A DNA stretch of 64,000 bases from Chrysopilus asiliformis (lineage: Eukaryota > Arthropoda > Insecta > Diptera > Rhagionidae): the NCBI GenBank assembly GCA_964034945.1, contig OZ035961.1, positions 69,753,731-69,817,730 on the forward strand, given 5' to 3'. Of this stretch, positions 44,520 through 55,152 are shown piece by piece. The notes below the pieces were generated by a model. The model was not told the DNA's origin, made no database searches, and saw only the letters and a list, made by a program, of their open reading frames with translations. The translations under genes and the position numbers were made by a program. How positions within the stretch are numbered: position 1 is the first letter of the stretch; every line of letters begins with the position of its first letter.

Positions 44520-46010
44520 ACCAGAATAAATTTCTCGATATTTTTACAAAATTTCAATTTTCAAAAATCGATACTTTTCGAAGAAAGATTTTTTATTTAC
44601 TTTCAAAAATAAAACGAAATTTTAATATGCTATAAAGAGAATTACTGTCTATCATATGTAATTTTATTAGGGGCTTCCAGCGATATCTAATAATAAAAAA
44701 AATCAAAATTGAAAAAAAATTCACCATGTTACAGATTTTAGGCAGCCCCAATTTTTTTTTTTGTCAAAAATACCTTCAATGTACATATATGCACAACATA
44801 TAAAAATTTCGAATTTTTGTAGGGTATAACATAACTTTTTTTTGAAAATGTTGATGTTATATGAAAAAAATTGTATATGGAATGTTTCAATTTCTTGAAT
44901 GACCTTAGATTAATAAAAAAAACTTACAAAATGTAATACTATTAATAAGTAAATAACTAGCTAAATACCTAAATAAATCGCGAATTAGTCTTCATCACTG
45001 TTCTCGTCAATGACGACATTTACTGGTTAATTACTGAAGAGTTTGCTTAAAATTTCAGCTGGTTGAATTATTTTCAATAAATACCTTCCATGAGATAGGT
45101 AATGAAATATTGCAGGTATGTGAAAGCAAGAATCGGCTTAAATGGAAGTTTTTTCATTGCGAACTTTTTTTTATGTTTATGCCAGGAGCTTAGGCAAATT
45201 GCCTCTAATGTCAAAGCACAGCTCAAGACATCATTCATTCAACCACTCATACAATCCATTCACATTCTGAATACTCCCCATCTCCCTATGCAACGAAGAC
45301 TTGGCGCGACAGTACATAGCCTTATCGACCATTGTGTCCAGTTACAGAGGTTGGAGGAGTATTCAGGCGGCGGGAGGCAATGAACAAACTGGTCCGTCTT
45401 TAGGTCCATGAGCAGAAAAGTTCTAAATTCATACCGAATTAATTTCCCTGAGTGGGATTTGAACCACTGCTCTTTGGATAAGAAGGCAAGCACTTAGCTG
45501 ACTAAGCCATTCACGCCATGACCGTATGTCCGTATGGCTGAATGTCCGTATCGCATTTCAAAAACGTTTCACAGCAAAGATCAATTTTATAAACTATTAG
45601 CAACGGAAACTTTACTAACAGAAATAAAACACAATAGATGGCATTTATAAAAGTTGCTTCGCTGTCAATTCAATTAGATTTTTCAAATAGAACCTGCATG
45701 TGGTATGGGTATGGGTCAATTCTTAAACCAGATCTTGGGGTCGGTAATATTAAAAAAATATATATATTATACCCCTACGAAAAATTTTTATATGTTGTGT
45801 ATAGACAATGAAGGTATTTTTGACAAAAAAAAATGAAGGTGCGTAAAATCTGTAACATGGTCAAAAAAAATAAAATTTTGATTATTTTTTTTCTTATTAG
45901 ATATGATTGGAGGACTATAATAAAATTACATGTGTTTGCATTATTTTTGTAACATATTAAAATTTCGTCAAAATCGGGTTTACGGTTTTCAAGAAAAATA
46001 TTTATTTTTT
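44520..46010. mobile_element. Element with about 250-300-bp inverted arms
   Basis: 44600-44850 is the inverted, diverged copy of 45755-45990; shared words include ATATGTTGTG, GAAGGTATTTTTGACAAAAA, ATCTGTAACATGGT and AATAAAATTACATRTG. The outer ends and any target duplication could not be fixed. A SINE lies between the arms. Confidence 0.5.
45165..45517 (-). mobile_element. tRNA-derived SINE
   Basis: On the minus strand it begins GGCGTGAATGGCTTAGTCAG. TGGCTTAGTCAGC is a box A and GGTTCAAATCC a box B of a polymerase III promoter, about 35 bases apart. The T-arm stem AGTGG/CCACT pairs, but the acceptor ends do not, so this is not a functional tRNA. A 280-base unrelated body follows and ends in ATAAACATAAAAAAAAG near 45165. 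Confidence 0.75.
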
Positions 46011-46621
46011 TGCGGAATAAATTCGTGAAGTTTTCAAAGTTTGTATTGTCGATTTTTGTACTTGTATTTGCGAAGAAATTAAAAAAAAGGCTCGGATTCT
46101 AGGTTTGAATTTGTTTACTTAAATTTTTTGCAGGCTGCCAACTTGCGACAATATTTTTTTTTTTTTCGTAAGTAGCAATATTGTTTTTAAAAGTGTGAAC
46201 GTGTTTGGATTGTATTCAAAACTTTCGGCATTTTATTGGTATTTTCCACAAAAACTATTAACTTGGCTGCTATCGTGGTAAAATTATACAAAATAATACT
46301 AATTGCTAAAGTTTTCCCCAAACCGTGAGCGCACTCTTTCGAGTTTGTAGTAAAATCGAAAATACAAACACAATTTCTCCCATATTTTTTCACTTTTTCC
46401 TATTCTTCTGTTTGGAAGTTACTGGAATCAAATAACACTAAATAACTAAAAATACTAAGCACAAAGGATTTTAATTAGTAAAACACTATTTATACTCAAT
46501 TTTTGTACAAACAAACAATTAACTGAGACTCAAAAATGAACATATTACTATACTCAATGGGTTCATTTTTGCTTAGTTCATATATTTAAACAAATTTAAT
46601 ACTTTTACACCAGGCGGTGAA
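46011..46621. other. Intergenic, nothing recognised
   Basis: A 40-base imperfect inversion around ACTATACTCAATGGG at 46525-46580 is the only structure seen. Confidence 0.35.
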
Positions 46622-46751
46622 TAAAGGGTCTTTTAATAAGTACGCTCGATTTTTAAATATAAATAAAACAAGTTGTGTGTGAGATATCCACTCAACTTTT
46701 TTTTTGTTGGAAGAATAATTTTATGGCATTAAGTGTGGAATAAAACGTAGT

Positions 46752-47177
46752 TCAAATATCCGCCGCGGCACATGTTTGGGAGCTCCAATTGTCGATGACT
46801 TTGTCACATGAATCTGGCATCAATTGTTTGCGGTTTATTCGCAAAGACGTGCAGTTTAAGATTAAGATAACCCCAAAGAAGTCTAAAGGCGTTAAATCGC
46901 ACGATCTCGGTGGGCAGTTCACGACGCCGCCGCAGGAAATAACCATGCCCTCAAATCGCTCGTGCAGAATGTCCATCGTGGCATACGCTGTGTGGCATGT
47001 AGTTGGAACCACATGTTGACGGTCATTCAGTTTAGGCCACAAGAAGTTACTTAGTAGCGCTCGCCGTTGACGGTTATGGCAATGCCACTTTCGTTTTGGA
47101 AGTTTTCGTTTGGTTTTTTGATGATTCCGCGAAACCAAAATCCGTACCAAACCAAAATCCGTGACTTTCTCGGGATG
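46752..47177 (-). pseudogene. Mariner transposase C-terminal remnant
   Basis: Reads ITVNGERY, then NFLWPKLND, CHTAYATMDILHERFEGMVI and PPRSCDLTPLDFFGVILI, ending near CDKVIDNWSSQTC. These are the middle and third catalytic regions of insect mariner-like transposases. The second catalytic motif region (WFQQDGA in relatives) is damaged and frames shift. The N-terminal part is missing or reduced to the stub on the other side of the Gypsy insertion. Confidence 0.82.
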
Positions 47178-47329
47178 TGTTGGAGTGGAGTAAAAGGTAG
47201 CGTCTGGCATCACCGGAGGTTGGTGGCGTGTAAAAGAACAACCTAACCTAACTTTAGTATTTTGTGATTAGTTGAACAATAAATGAGTTTGAAACTTTGA
47301 CTTCTTTGTTTTCACTCTCGGTCACAACA
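47178..47329 (+). repeat. 5' LTR
   Basis: 152 bp, begins TGTTGG and ends ACAACA. Contains AATAAA near 47278, a likely polyadenylation signal. The AACCTAACCTAAC run is part of the LTR and is not telomeric. Confidence 0.93.
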
Positions 47330-47396
47330 AATTGGCGACGAGGATTAAGTACGGCAACTGATAAGCTCAGCTAAATCGACAAGTCAAGTCCTCAAC

Positions 47397-50300
47397 ATGT
47401 CGACTCCCCCAAGTGGATTAGAACAAGTGCTGGGAAAGATTCTGGTGCAGCAGCAGGAGGCGTCCCAGCGCCAAGAACAGCAAATCACATTACAGCAGCA
47501 ACAGCTTCAAAAGCAGGAACAGCAGATCCTTCAACAACAAAAGGTTTTAGATGAAGTTCTTCAGAGGGGTTTTCCTCGTGGTGAGTTGGCTAGCGGAGCA
47601 CCTTCGCAATCAAGAAGCAATATAAGTAGGGAGCAATTAATGGAAATGCTTGCAAAGCAAATGACGGATTTCATTTATGATCCCGAGGAAAATCGCACTT
47701 TTGGATCCTGGTACGCCCGCTACGAAGATTTATTTTCGGAGGAGGGGAAGGAGTTGACAGATGCTGACAAAATCAGGCTTTTACTCAGGAAAGTCAGTCA
47801 ATCAGTGTATGATAAATACGCAGATGTGATTTTGCCAAACAGGCCTTGTGAAATTTCTTTTCAGGCCACGGTGGACAAATTCAAATCCATGTTCGGACAA
47901 AAGCAGTCTTTATTCAATTGCCGATATAAATGTTTTCAAATCAAAAAGTCGGACGCAGAAGATTATGTTTCGTACATCGCAAAAGTTAATCGCCAGTGTG
48001 AAAATTTCCAATTGGAAAAATTTACCAAGGATAACCTAAAATGTCTAATTTTTGTCAGTGGACTTCAATCATATAAAGACGCAAATTTCCGACATGAAAT
48101 TTTGAAAATGTTAGACGAGGAAAAACCGGAAAAGGCCGTCACACTAGACACGATTAACCAAGAAATTCAGCGTACCTTACAGCGACAGCAAGACACCAAA
48201 TTGATAGAAGACACACAGTTAAAAGCACATACCGTCCAATCGTTTCAGCAACAAAACAACCAATATCGCAAGTTCTCACAATCAAAACCTGAACGTCAAA
48301 AACAAACATCAACACCACCCAGTCCATGTTGGTTTTGCGGGGGTATGCATTTTGTTCGTGATTGCAATTTCGCAAAACACAAGTGTAGTAAATGTGGAAT
48401 CGTTGGTCACAAGGAAGGCTACTGTAATGTTACACAGAGGAAACAATCAAAACTTCAAAATTCGAAATTACCGGCTCAACAGACGCAGGTAAGCGACACA
48501 AATTCAAAACCAAAAGGTGCACAAGCGCGCACAATCAGTCACGAACTTGATTTTTCTAAACATCGAAAACATGTTCAACTGTGCATAAACGGTGTCCAAG
48601 CAGAGCTCCAATTGGACACAGCTTCAGACATTACAATCATTTCACAGGAAATGTGGTCACGTGTAAACAGTCCAGCTCTATCTAACACTAGACATACAGC
48701 TCGTGATGCAAATCGTAACAAAATTGAATTCATTGGCGAATTCACTTCCAAAATCAAGTTCCAGGGAGACACCAAGGAATTAAAAATTTTGGTAACGGCG
48801 TTGGACGATCTCAACATAGCAGGAGTGGATTTCTTCCAGAAGTTTGGACTTTGGGAACTCCCAATCAGCTCATTTTGTATGGCAGTTCAAGTACCGGAGG
48901 AAACGGCCGTACAAATTTCAAAATTGAGGCAGGATTTTCCACAGGTTTTCCGTAAGGAACTGGGCCATTGCGACAAAATCAAGATTCATCTTCCACTTAA
49001 GCACAATGCCGTCCCCAGGTTCTGCGCAAAACGTCCAGTGCCATATGCAGTTACATCAGTGGTGGAGGCAGAATTGGATCGACTCCAAGCAGAGGGAGTT
49101 ATCTCACCAATCAACTTTTCGGAATGGGCAGCACCGATAGTTGTAGTGAAGAGACCTAATGGGAACATCAGAATTTGCGCTGATTTTTCAACAGGGCTAA
49201 ACGAAAGCGTCGAGCCACATTTTCACCCACTACCACGTCCTGAGGACATTTTTCACAAACTACGGAGTCGCAGATTTTTCACTCGGTTGGATTGTACCGA
49301 TGCATACATGCAGTTCGAGGTGGATGAAGAGACAAAAAAAATTTTAACAATTAACACCTTTAGAGGACTTTTCAAATTCCACAGATTGCTGCCAGGAATT
49401 AAGTCCGCACCAGCGGCTTTTCAGCAGACAATAGAAAAAATCCTTTTGGGAATTGAGGAAGCGACGGCATATTTGGATGATGTGTTGATTGCGAGCGAAA
49501 CATTGGAGCAACACATAAAGTCGATAAGGTTAGTTTTGAAGCGCTTTACAGAATTTAATTTGACTTTGAATTGGAACAAGTGCGAGTTTTTCCAAACCAG
49601 GATTAAGTATTTGGGGTTCATTGTGGATGCTGAGGGTATTAGACCAGATCCGGGAAAGATTGAAATAATCAAAAACTTACCCAGACCAACAAACGTTAGT
49701 GAGCTGAGATCTTTTCTGGGATCAATTAATTTCTATTGTAGATTCATCGATACAATGAGAACATTGAGAGCTCCTCTTGATGAACTTTTGCAATCGGGAA
49801 AAAGGTGGTTTTGGTCGCCAGACTGCGAGGCGGCATTTGCTCGGTTTAGATCAATCCTGTCTTCAGACTTGATGTTGGTTCATTTCAGTCCTGAGCTACC
49901 TATAATAGTGTCAGCAGACGCGTCTATAAAGGGACTCGGAGCACAAATATCACACATTATGCCAGATGGTACGGAAAAACCGATCGCGCACGCATCCCGA
50001 TCTCTCACGTCAGCAGAAAGAAACTATGGTCAGATTGAAAAAGAGGCATTGTCGCTGGTATTTGCAGTGAAAAAGTTTCATCGCATGATTTATGGGAGAA
50101 AATTCCTTCTCCGCACGGATCATAAACCGCTATTAGCAATTTTCGGAGCAAAAAAGGGTATTCCTACACATTCGGCCAGCAGGCTGCAGAGATGGGCATT
50201 GACTATGATGAGCTACGATTTCGACATTGAGTATGTGAGGACTGAGGATTTTGGAAATGTTGATATGCTGTCGAGATTGCTACCAGTCATGGATCATGAG

Positions 50301-51746
50301 GACGAGGAGGTGGTGGTTGCTTGTAATACACTTGAACACACAGTCAGAGCAGTACTACAGGATTGCATCAATGCCCTTCCAATCACTCATCACATGATCA
50401 AGGAATCTTCCAAAACAAACGAATTGATACAGCAGGTGATGAAACATGTGATGACATCATGGCCAAGGAAAGCGAAAAATCTTCAGAACGCAGAGATGGT
50501 CCCATATTTCAACCGAAGAACGTCAATATCAGTCGTGGACAGCTGTTTGATGTATGGGAGGAGATTGGTCATTCCGCAGACTTTTAGAAACCGGATTCTC
50601 AAAGTGCTTCATAAGGGTCATCAAGGACAGCAGCGGATGAAGGCGATAGCGCGCAGTCATGTGTATTGGCCAAATATTGACAAAAATATTGACGATTTTG
50701 TTATTCAATGTCAACAATGTCAATTGAATGCCAAGCTACCAACTAAAACCAGATTAAGTTCATGGCCGCCATCTGTTAGATGTCTTCAGCGTATACACAT
50801 CGATTTCGCTGGCCCTATTCGGTCTAACTATTATTTCATCATTGTCGATTCATTTTCGAAATGGCCCGAAGCGTATCAATGTAAAACGATATCCACGTCC
50901 AAGGTTTTGGAAATGTTGTCGGACTTTTTCAGCAGATTTGGGTATCCTGAGGTCATCGTGTCTGACAATGGAACACAGTTTACCAGCGCCGATTTTTCAA
51001 GGTTTTGTGGTGAACGAGGCATCCAGCATATCAGAACGGCACCGTATCACCCACAAAGCAACGGTCAGGCGGAAAGATACGTCGACACTGTCAAAAGAGC
51101 TTTACAAAAGTCGTTCACGGAGGAATCAAAGGATAATATCCATCTTCAAGAGTTTCTGCTTCAGTATCGTGCTACGCCAAATTCACAATGCAGAGAGGGG
51201 AAATCACCGGCAGAAATCTTCCTAGGCAGGAGACTACGAACAGAAATAGATTTACTCAAACAGCCAGACAAGTTGGAAGCAAACCGAAATGACAAAATGG
51301 AGAATCAATTCAATGTCAAACATGGAGCCAAGGATAGAAGGTTCAACATTGATCAAAAGGTGTTCGTCAGAATTTTCAAAAACAATAAAATGTCTTGGCT
51401 TCCGGGCATCATATTGAGAAAAGTTGGTAATGTAAATTACCAGGTCGAGGTAAATGAAAATGGGAAGCTTAGATTAACCAAATCGCACGCTAACCAGATT
51501 CGGGAGCGGTTGGTGGAGATCGATAAATCTGATTTGGATCCAGAGGAACAAATTGCTTTTCCGTTCGCATCATATCCATCGGATCAACCAGAGAATGACC
51601 AGACCGAAGAAGAGCAACACGAAGATGAGCAGGAATCTGAACCCATCGAGGCTGTTCCGGAGTCCATTCCAACCGACCAGTACAGGCGTTCACCCCGGTT
51701 GAGGCGCCCTCCAGCTTGGCACAGAGACTATTTCGTATCACACTAA
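47397..51746 (+). CDS. Gypsy Gag-Pol polyprotein
   Basis: A single 1449-residue polyprotein that makes the particle and copies and inserts the element. Residues 1-70 are a glutamine-rich coiled-coil-like stretch. A Gag capsid region (about 80-270) includes NRTFGSWYARYEDLF. Two zinc knuckles follow near 310-345 (CWFCGGMHFVRDC, CSKCGIVGHKEGYC). The aspartic protease has LQLDTASDITIIS near 405; the active triad is DTA, not the commoner DSG/DTG. Reverse transcriptase: FFTRLDCTDAYMQF and the catalytic YLDD near 691. RNase H: SADASIKGLG near 839 and YGQIEKEALS. Integrase: HHCC zinc finger near 1070-1105, then catalytic residues in IHIDFAGP, VSDNGTQFTS and SNGQAERYV (about 1133-1223). No internal stop or frameshift. 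The ATG at 47397 is the first in the long frame, 67 bp after the LTR. Gag and Pol share one frame, so no frameshift signal is needed. Confidence 0.97.
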   Translation: MSTPPSGLEQVLGKILVQQQEASQRQEQQITLQQQQLQKQEQQILQQQKVLDEVLQRGFPRGELASGAPSQSRSNISREQLMEMLAKQMTDFIYDPEENRTFGSWYARYEDLFSEEGKELTDADKIRLLLRKVSQSVYDKYADVILPNRPCEISFQATVDKFKSMFGQKQSLFNCRYKCFQIKKSDAEDYVSYIAKVNRQCENFQLEKFTKDNLKCLIFVSGLQSYKDANFRHEILKMLDEEKPEKAVTLDTINQEIQRTLQRQQDTKLIEDTQLKAHTVQSFQQQNNQYRKFSQSKPERQKQTSTPPSPCWFCGGMHFVRDCNFAKHKCSKCGIVGHKEGYCNVTQRKQSKLQNSKLPAQQTQVSDTNSKPKGAQARTISHELDFSKHRKHVQLCINGVQAELQLDTASDITIISQEMWSRVNSPALSNTRHTARDANRNKIEFIGEFTSKIKFQGDTKELKILVTALDDLNIAGVDFFQKFGLWELPISSFCMAVQVPEETAVQISKLRQDFPQVFRKELGHCDKIKIHLPLKHNAVPRFCAKRPVPYAVTSVVEAELDRLQAEGVISPINFSEWAAPIVVVKRPNGNIRICADFSTGLNESVEPHFHPLPRPEDIFHKLRSRRFFTRLDCTDAYMQFEVDEETKKILTINTFRGLFKFHRLLPGIKSAPAAFQQTIEKILLGIEEATAYLDDVLIASETLEQHIKSIRLVLKRFTEFNLTLNWNKCEFFQTRIKYLGFIVDAEGIRPDPGKIEIIKNLPRPTNVSELRSFLGSINFYCRFIDTMRTLRAPLDELLQSGKRWFWSPDCEAAFARFRSILSSDLMLVHFSPELPIIVSADASIKGLGAQISHIMPDGTEKPIAHASRSLTSAERNYGQIEKEALSLVFAVKKFHRMIYGRKFLLRTDHKPLLAIFGAKKGIPTHSASRLQRWALTMMSYDFDIEYVRTEDFGNVDMLSRLLPVMDHEDEEVVVACNTLEHTVRAVLQDCINALPITHHMIKESSKTNELIQQVMKHVMTSWPRKAKNLQNAEMVPYFNRRTSISVVDSCLMYGRRLVIPQTFRNRILKVLHKGHQGQQRMKAIARSHVYWPNIDKNIDDFVIQCQQCQLNAKLPTKTRLSSWPPSVRCLQRIHIDFAGPIRSNYYFIIVDSFSKWPEAYQCKTISTSKVLEMLSDFFSRFGYPEVIVSDNGTQFTSADFSRFCGERGIQHIRTAPYHPQSNGQAERYVDTVKRALQKSFTEESKDNIHLQEFLLQYRATPNSQCREGKSPAEIFLGRRLRTEIDLLKQPDKLEANRNDKMENQFNVKHGAKDRRFNIDQKVFVRIFKNNKMSWLPGIILRKVGNVNYQVEVNENGKLRLTKSHANQIRERLVEIDKSDLDPEEQIAFPFASYPSDQPENDQTEEEQHEDEQESEPIEAVPESIPTDQYRRSPRLRRPPAWHRDYFVSH

Positions 51747-51756
51747 GAAGGGGGGA

Positions 51757-51908
51757 TGTTGGAGTGGAGTAAAAGGTAGCGTCTGGCATCACCGGAGGTT
51801 GGTGGCGTGTAAAAGAACAACCTAACCTAACTTTAGTATTTTGTGATTAGTTGAACAATAAATGAGTTTGAAACTTTGACTTCTTTGTTTTCACTCTCGG
51901 TCACAACA
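51757..51908 (+). repeat. 3' LTR
   Basis: 152 bp, same sequence as the 5' LTR by eye. Preceded by the polypurine tract and followed by the target duplicate GGATG, where the mariner sequence resumes. Confidence 0.93.
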
Positions 51909-52207
51909 GGATGCATTTGGTGTTGGTGTATCTCGTGTGGTATCGCCTCAAATCCGACAATTTTTCTTGTTCACATATCCATTCATAAAAAAAAATCCCG
52001 TGAAATTTAGAAAATAAAATAAAATTTTATAGAAAATTTCGTAGAAAAAAAATTTGATAATTTGCACAAGTTGTTCAACGCTATAACTTTCCATGGTGAT
52101 TTGCCTTACACTACTGAACAATTCACAAAAGATTTGAAGATGTTACTTTAACAACATAGCCGCTATAACCCAACATACTTCGAGCGTCCTTATTGAAAGA
52201 CCCTTTA

Positions 52208-53695
52208 CATAACAAATTGTGGTAAAATTGCAAAAAAAAAAATAATTCAGTGTATTTTAATGATTACAAAACGTTAACAATTAGAAATATTTTACGACGA
52301 TAACAGCTATTTATTGTAATACTAAATGTGAATACTCTTATAATATTACCGAAATTTATTGCAAAAATTTGATCTGATGTAAACATATGTGATTTTTACT
52401 TTCTTATACGAAGTATAATAAAGTATTTTATTCATGAAAAATTTCGACCTCTTCATTTTGACCATAAAATTCTCGTCTTTTACTAAAAGAACAAACTAAA
52501 TTTTTTTCCGTCGGGATATAGTGTATTCGTAAATTGTACAAGAACGTAGATTTTGTATAAGAAAGTCATGTGCTGTTTACAACATATAAATTTTCTGGTA
52601 ATTTGTTCTCGAGACTTGTTTCAGGAATAAACTTCTGGAATTTTTGGTCGTAATGTAAACGGTCGTACAAAATGAGTTTTGTTTCACAGAATAACGCTCG
52701 CCGAATACATCTAAATTATGTTTTATACCAAAGCCTATTTTATCGATATAAATTTTCATTTGACTGAAGATCAGTTTTTGTACTGAAAAAATACCGCAAA
52801 GGTTATCGGCTTGACCAAGAAATATAGCTTTTAAATCCTTTAAAATTATAATCTATGAGTGAAGAAATCATTAATGCAGTGTTCTAAATGTTACATTTAT
52901 CGTTCTTCCATTCCTGCTCAATGAAAGGAATGAAATAGTCATCACACAACATTACCTCTCTGAGGAACGATTTTACACGCCTTAGTGCATAATTTTCGCT
53001 CATTTTCTCTAAATGTTTCTATTCTTCTTCGTCTTTATCTCTCCTCGATTTGAACTCAACCATTGGGAACGAAATAAAAGATGCAAAGGGTTTCATTCCC
53101 AAAGCAAAGAAGAAGAACGAAACGATGCGTAACGTTCTCGATCTAGCGGCCAGTACAAACGGATCGAAAAATCAATTCGTACGGAGTGAATTTGCTCCAA
53201 ATTACATTTTCGATCCAAAGACAGAGGCGAATCAAAGTGGAAAAAATATCTCCAATAAGAGAGAAACGTTAAAGATCGTTAAGACTGAAATATGATAAAA
53301 ATTTAAACACTGCAATAATGTCATTACAAATCCAAAGGCAAATATCAACTTTTAAAAAAATTAACCTATTACTTTGATAGGTTTTGTATCTATGAATCTG
53401 GATAACAGAGAAAATCATATCATACACTACACAACTAATATGAATCTTTGTATTTAAAAATGTTTATAGCTAACACCTGGATTCGATAGATAATCTTATG
53501 GTAACAATATATTAACTTTGAATAAATAGATAATCCTCGCCTGAATAAAATATGATGCTACTGACACCATCTTAATTTTGTTAATAACTAATTATTTTAA
53601 CTTAATTTGTTCTACATTAATGCTTTGGTTTTTAGTACGAATTTATATGTTTTTATGTTAGACACCAATAACAATTGTTAAAAAATGATCATTTT
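52208..53695. other. Intergenic, with a family B start fragment at 52396-52480
   Basis: 52396-52480 (ACTTTCTTATACGAAGTATA..TTCGACCTCTTCATTTTG) matches the start of family B at 8440. ORFs at 52577-52759 (minus) and 53050-53295 (plus) have no recognisable domain; the second is lysine-rich and not called. Confidence 0.45.
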
Positions 53696-55152
53696 TTATA
53701 AATCAAAATTAAGCCAATATTCATCATTCAGATCATAATTTTTAAAGCAATTGAAATTTGTTTGTGTTCGCTTCTGTGATGAAGCTGGTGATTGTAATTT
53801 GGTTGCATTGCTTGTATGAAAACTATTTTCAATTTGACTCATATTGAAATTGTTGTTTTCCTGTAATGCTCTTCTATTACTACAAAATCTATTGCTATTT
53901 GATTTTTCGATGTGTGTCATCAAATTTTCTTTATCGTAGTCATGTAAATTTGTAAAATCATTGAAGTTATGACTGTATTTGTTTACTTTGGCAGTTTGTT
54001 TTAGTATATTTGATGAGGTAGCATAAGTAAAACCAAAATTTTTGTTTTCTGTAAGATGATTAGATAAAATTTCGATCCCATCTACCTTATTTTTGTTTTT
54101 ACGTGGACTGCTTGTAAGCGTTGTTTCAGATTCCATAAGCAATCCCGAATCGCACAGCGCATCTTTAATGATATTTGGAGGTGAGAACACTACCCCAGAA
54201 TCGCTGTTTAAAAATTTACTCTGAAAAATGTATTAGAAAAATAAGAAAACTTTTATCAATTTAAGTTTTTTTTTTAAATCTTTTACTGGTGTTTCAGCAT
54301 CGTATGTGTAACTTGTTAGCATCTCACTGTCCCAGCTATCTACGAGAGATTTACGGACTTTTCTTGTTGGCTGACAGTTCTCTTTAAAATCTGATTTCTC
54401 TTTCCTGAAACCAATTTTCTTCTTTTCTACTGCGGTTTCTTTAACTGAGCTAGTATCAGTATCGTAAACTGAATCCCCTGTTATATTTTTCGACTCTTCC
54501 TCATTAATGATTTCGGCTAAATCTTCAACCAACCGTGACGGACTTGGTGGAATATATCTGTAGCATAAACAGTTATTAAATCTAAAAATTAGTTAAATTT
54601 GAAATAGTAGTACGTTTCGCGTCGTCGTTTTCCTAGAGCTGCTAAAGCATCTTTGAATGGCGTCGGCGTACGTGGACCACACACATTTTTTTCTTTATTT
54701 GGAGTTTCAATACTTCCCCCCGGAAGTATTCTCACTGATTTCGAATGCTCAGCCTCAGGCTCTGCCTTTATTATCTTGTCAGCTGGTGTCTGTTATAAAG
54801 AAAAACACAGTATTGAATATTCACATTATACGAATTTCTAGGATATTGATTAAATTTCACATATGAAAAATAGTGAACTCGCGAGTAAAGGAGAAGAGTT
54901 AAAGAAAAAAATGAATATAAACAGAAAAAAAATTAATTGATTTACCTTGGGGATCATTTTACTACGTACGGGAGTGCTGGCTGGAATATTAATGTCAAAT
55001 GACAAGTTCAAACAGGGCGAGTTTAAGAACTGACTTGGAGTAAAGGGTAGTGGTTTAATTGGTGTCACAATGGGAGAATCAATTGATTTCACTACTTTTC
55101 CAGAAAACTCAGGTCCCTCTAACGTTTGCGTACTGCCTTTGTTCGCTTGTTT
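53696..55152 (-). CDS. Myb: Myb transcription factor (B-Myb type), C-terminal exons
   Basis: Animal Myb proteins activate cell-cycle genes as part of the dREAM/MMB complex. Four exons, 5' to 3': 55152-54946, 54789-54614, 54557-54287 and 54220-53696, with GT..AG introns of 156, 56 and 66 bp and matching phases. Diagnostic blocks: PLPFTPSQFLNSP followed by STPVRSK, PRTPTPFKDALAALGKR, and SRLVEDLAEIINEE; all three recur in order in the C-terminal regulatory region of B-Myb proteins. The last exon contains SKFLNSDSGVVFSPPNII and a low-complexity Asn/Ser tail ending YWLNFDL. The three DNA-binding Myb repeats are not in the window: no W..EED..L pattern was seen upstream to 64 kb, so they lie beyond it or in a distant exon. 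About 390 residues are visible. The gene is named from the C-terminal blocks only. Confidence 0.82.

Larger units (their letters stand above)
47178..51908 (+). mobile_element. Full-length Ty3/Gypsy retrotransposon, apparently intact
   Basis: Two 152-bp LTRs (47178-47329, 51757-51908) are identical by eye and run TGTTGGAGTG to GGTCACAACA. A 5-bp duplication GGATG lies at 47173-47177 and 51909-51913. A primer-binding-like TGGCGACGAGG starts at 47333 and a polypurine tract AAGAAGGGGGGA lies at 51745-51756. A single ORF fills the inside. Identical LTRs indicate a recent insertion. There is no env gene. Confidence 0.96.
46624..52205. mobile_element. Mariner-like element split by a Gypsy retrotransposon
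   Basis: Ends AAGGGTCTTTTAATAAGTAC and complement of AAGGGTCTTTCAATAAGGAC (then GCTCG), flanked by TA at 46622-46623 and 52206-52207. Without the insertion (47178-51908 plus one GGATG) it would be about 0.85 kb, an internally deleted mariner. Confidence 0.85.

Noticed and set aside
45451..45517. A functional tRNA gene on the minus strand
   Set aside because: Boxes A and B and a T-arm are present, but the acceptor stem does not pair and the sequence runs on into a SINE body with an A-rich tail.
46752..47213. One 153-codon gene beginning in the Gypsy LTR
   Set aside because: Its first 12 codons are LTR sequence fused by chance to the mariner fragment; the same LTR-derived start occurs at 51792.
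47246..47258. Insect telomere-like AACCTAACCTAAC
   Set aside because: Only two units and present identically in both LTRs, so it is part of the retrotransposon.
53050..53295. 81-codon lysine-rich ORF as a further host gene
   Set aside because: Composition is low-complexity and no homologous family is recognised; too weak to call.
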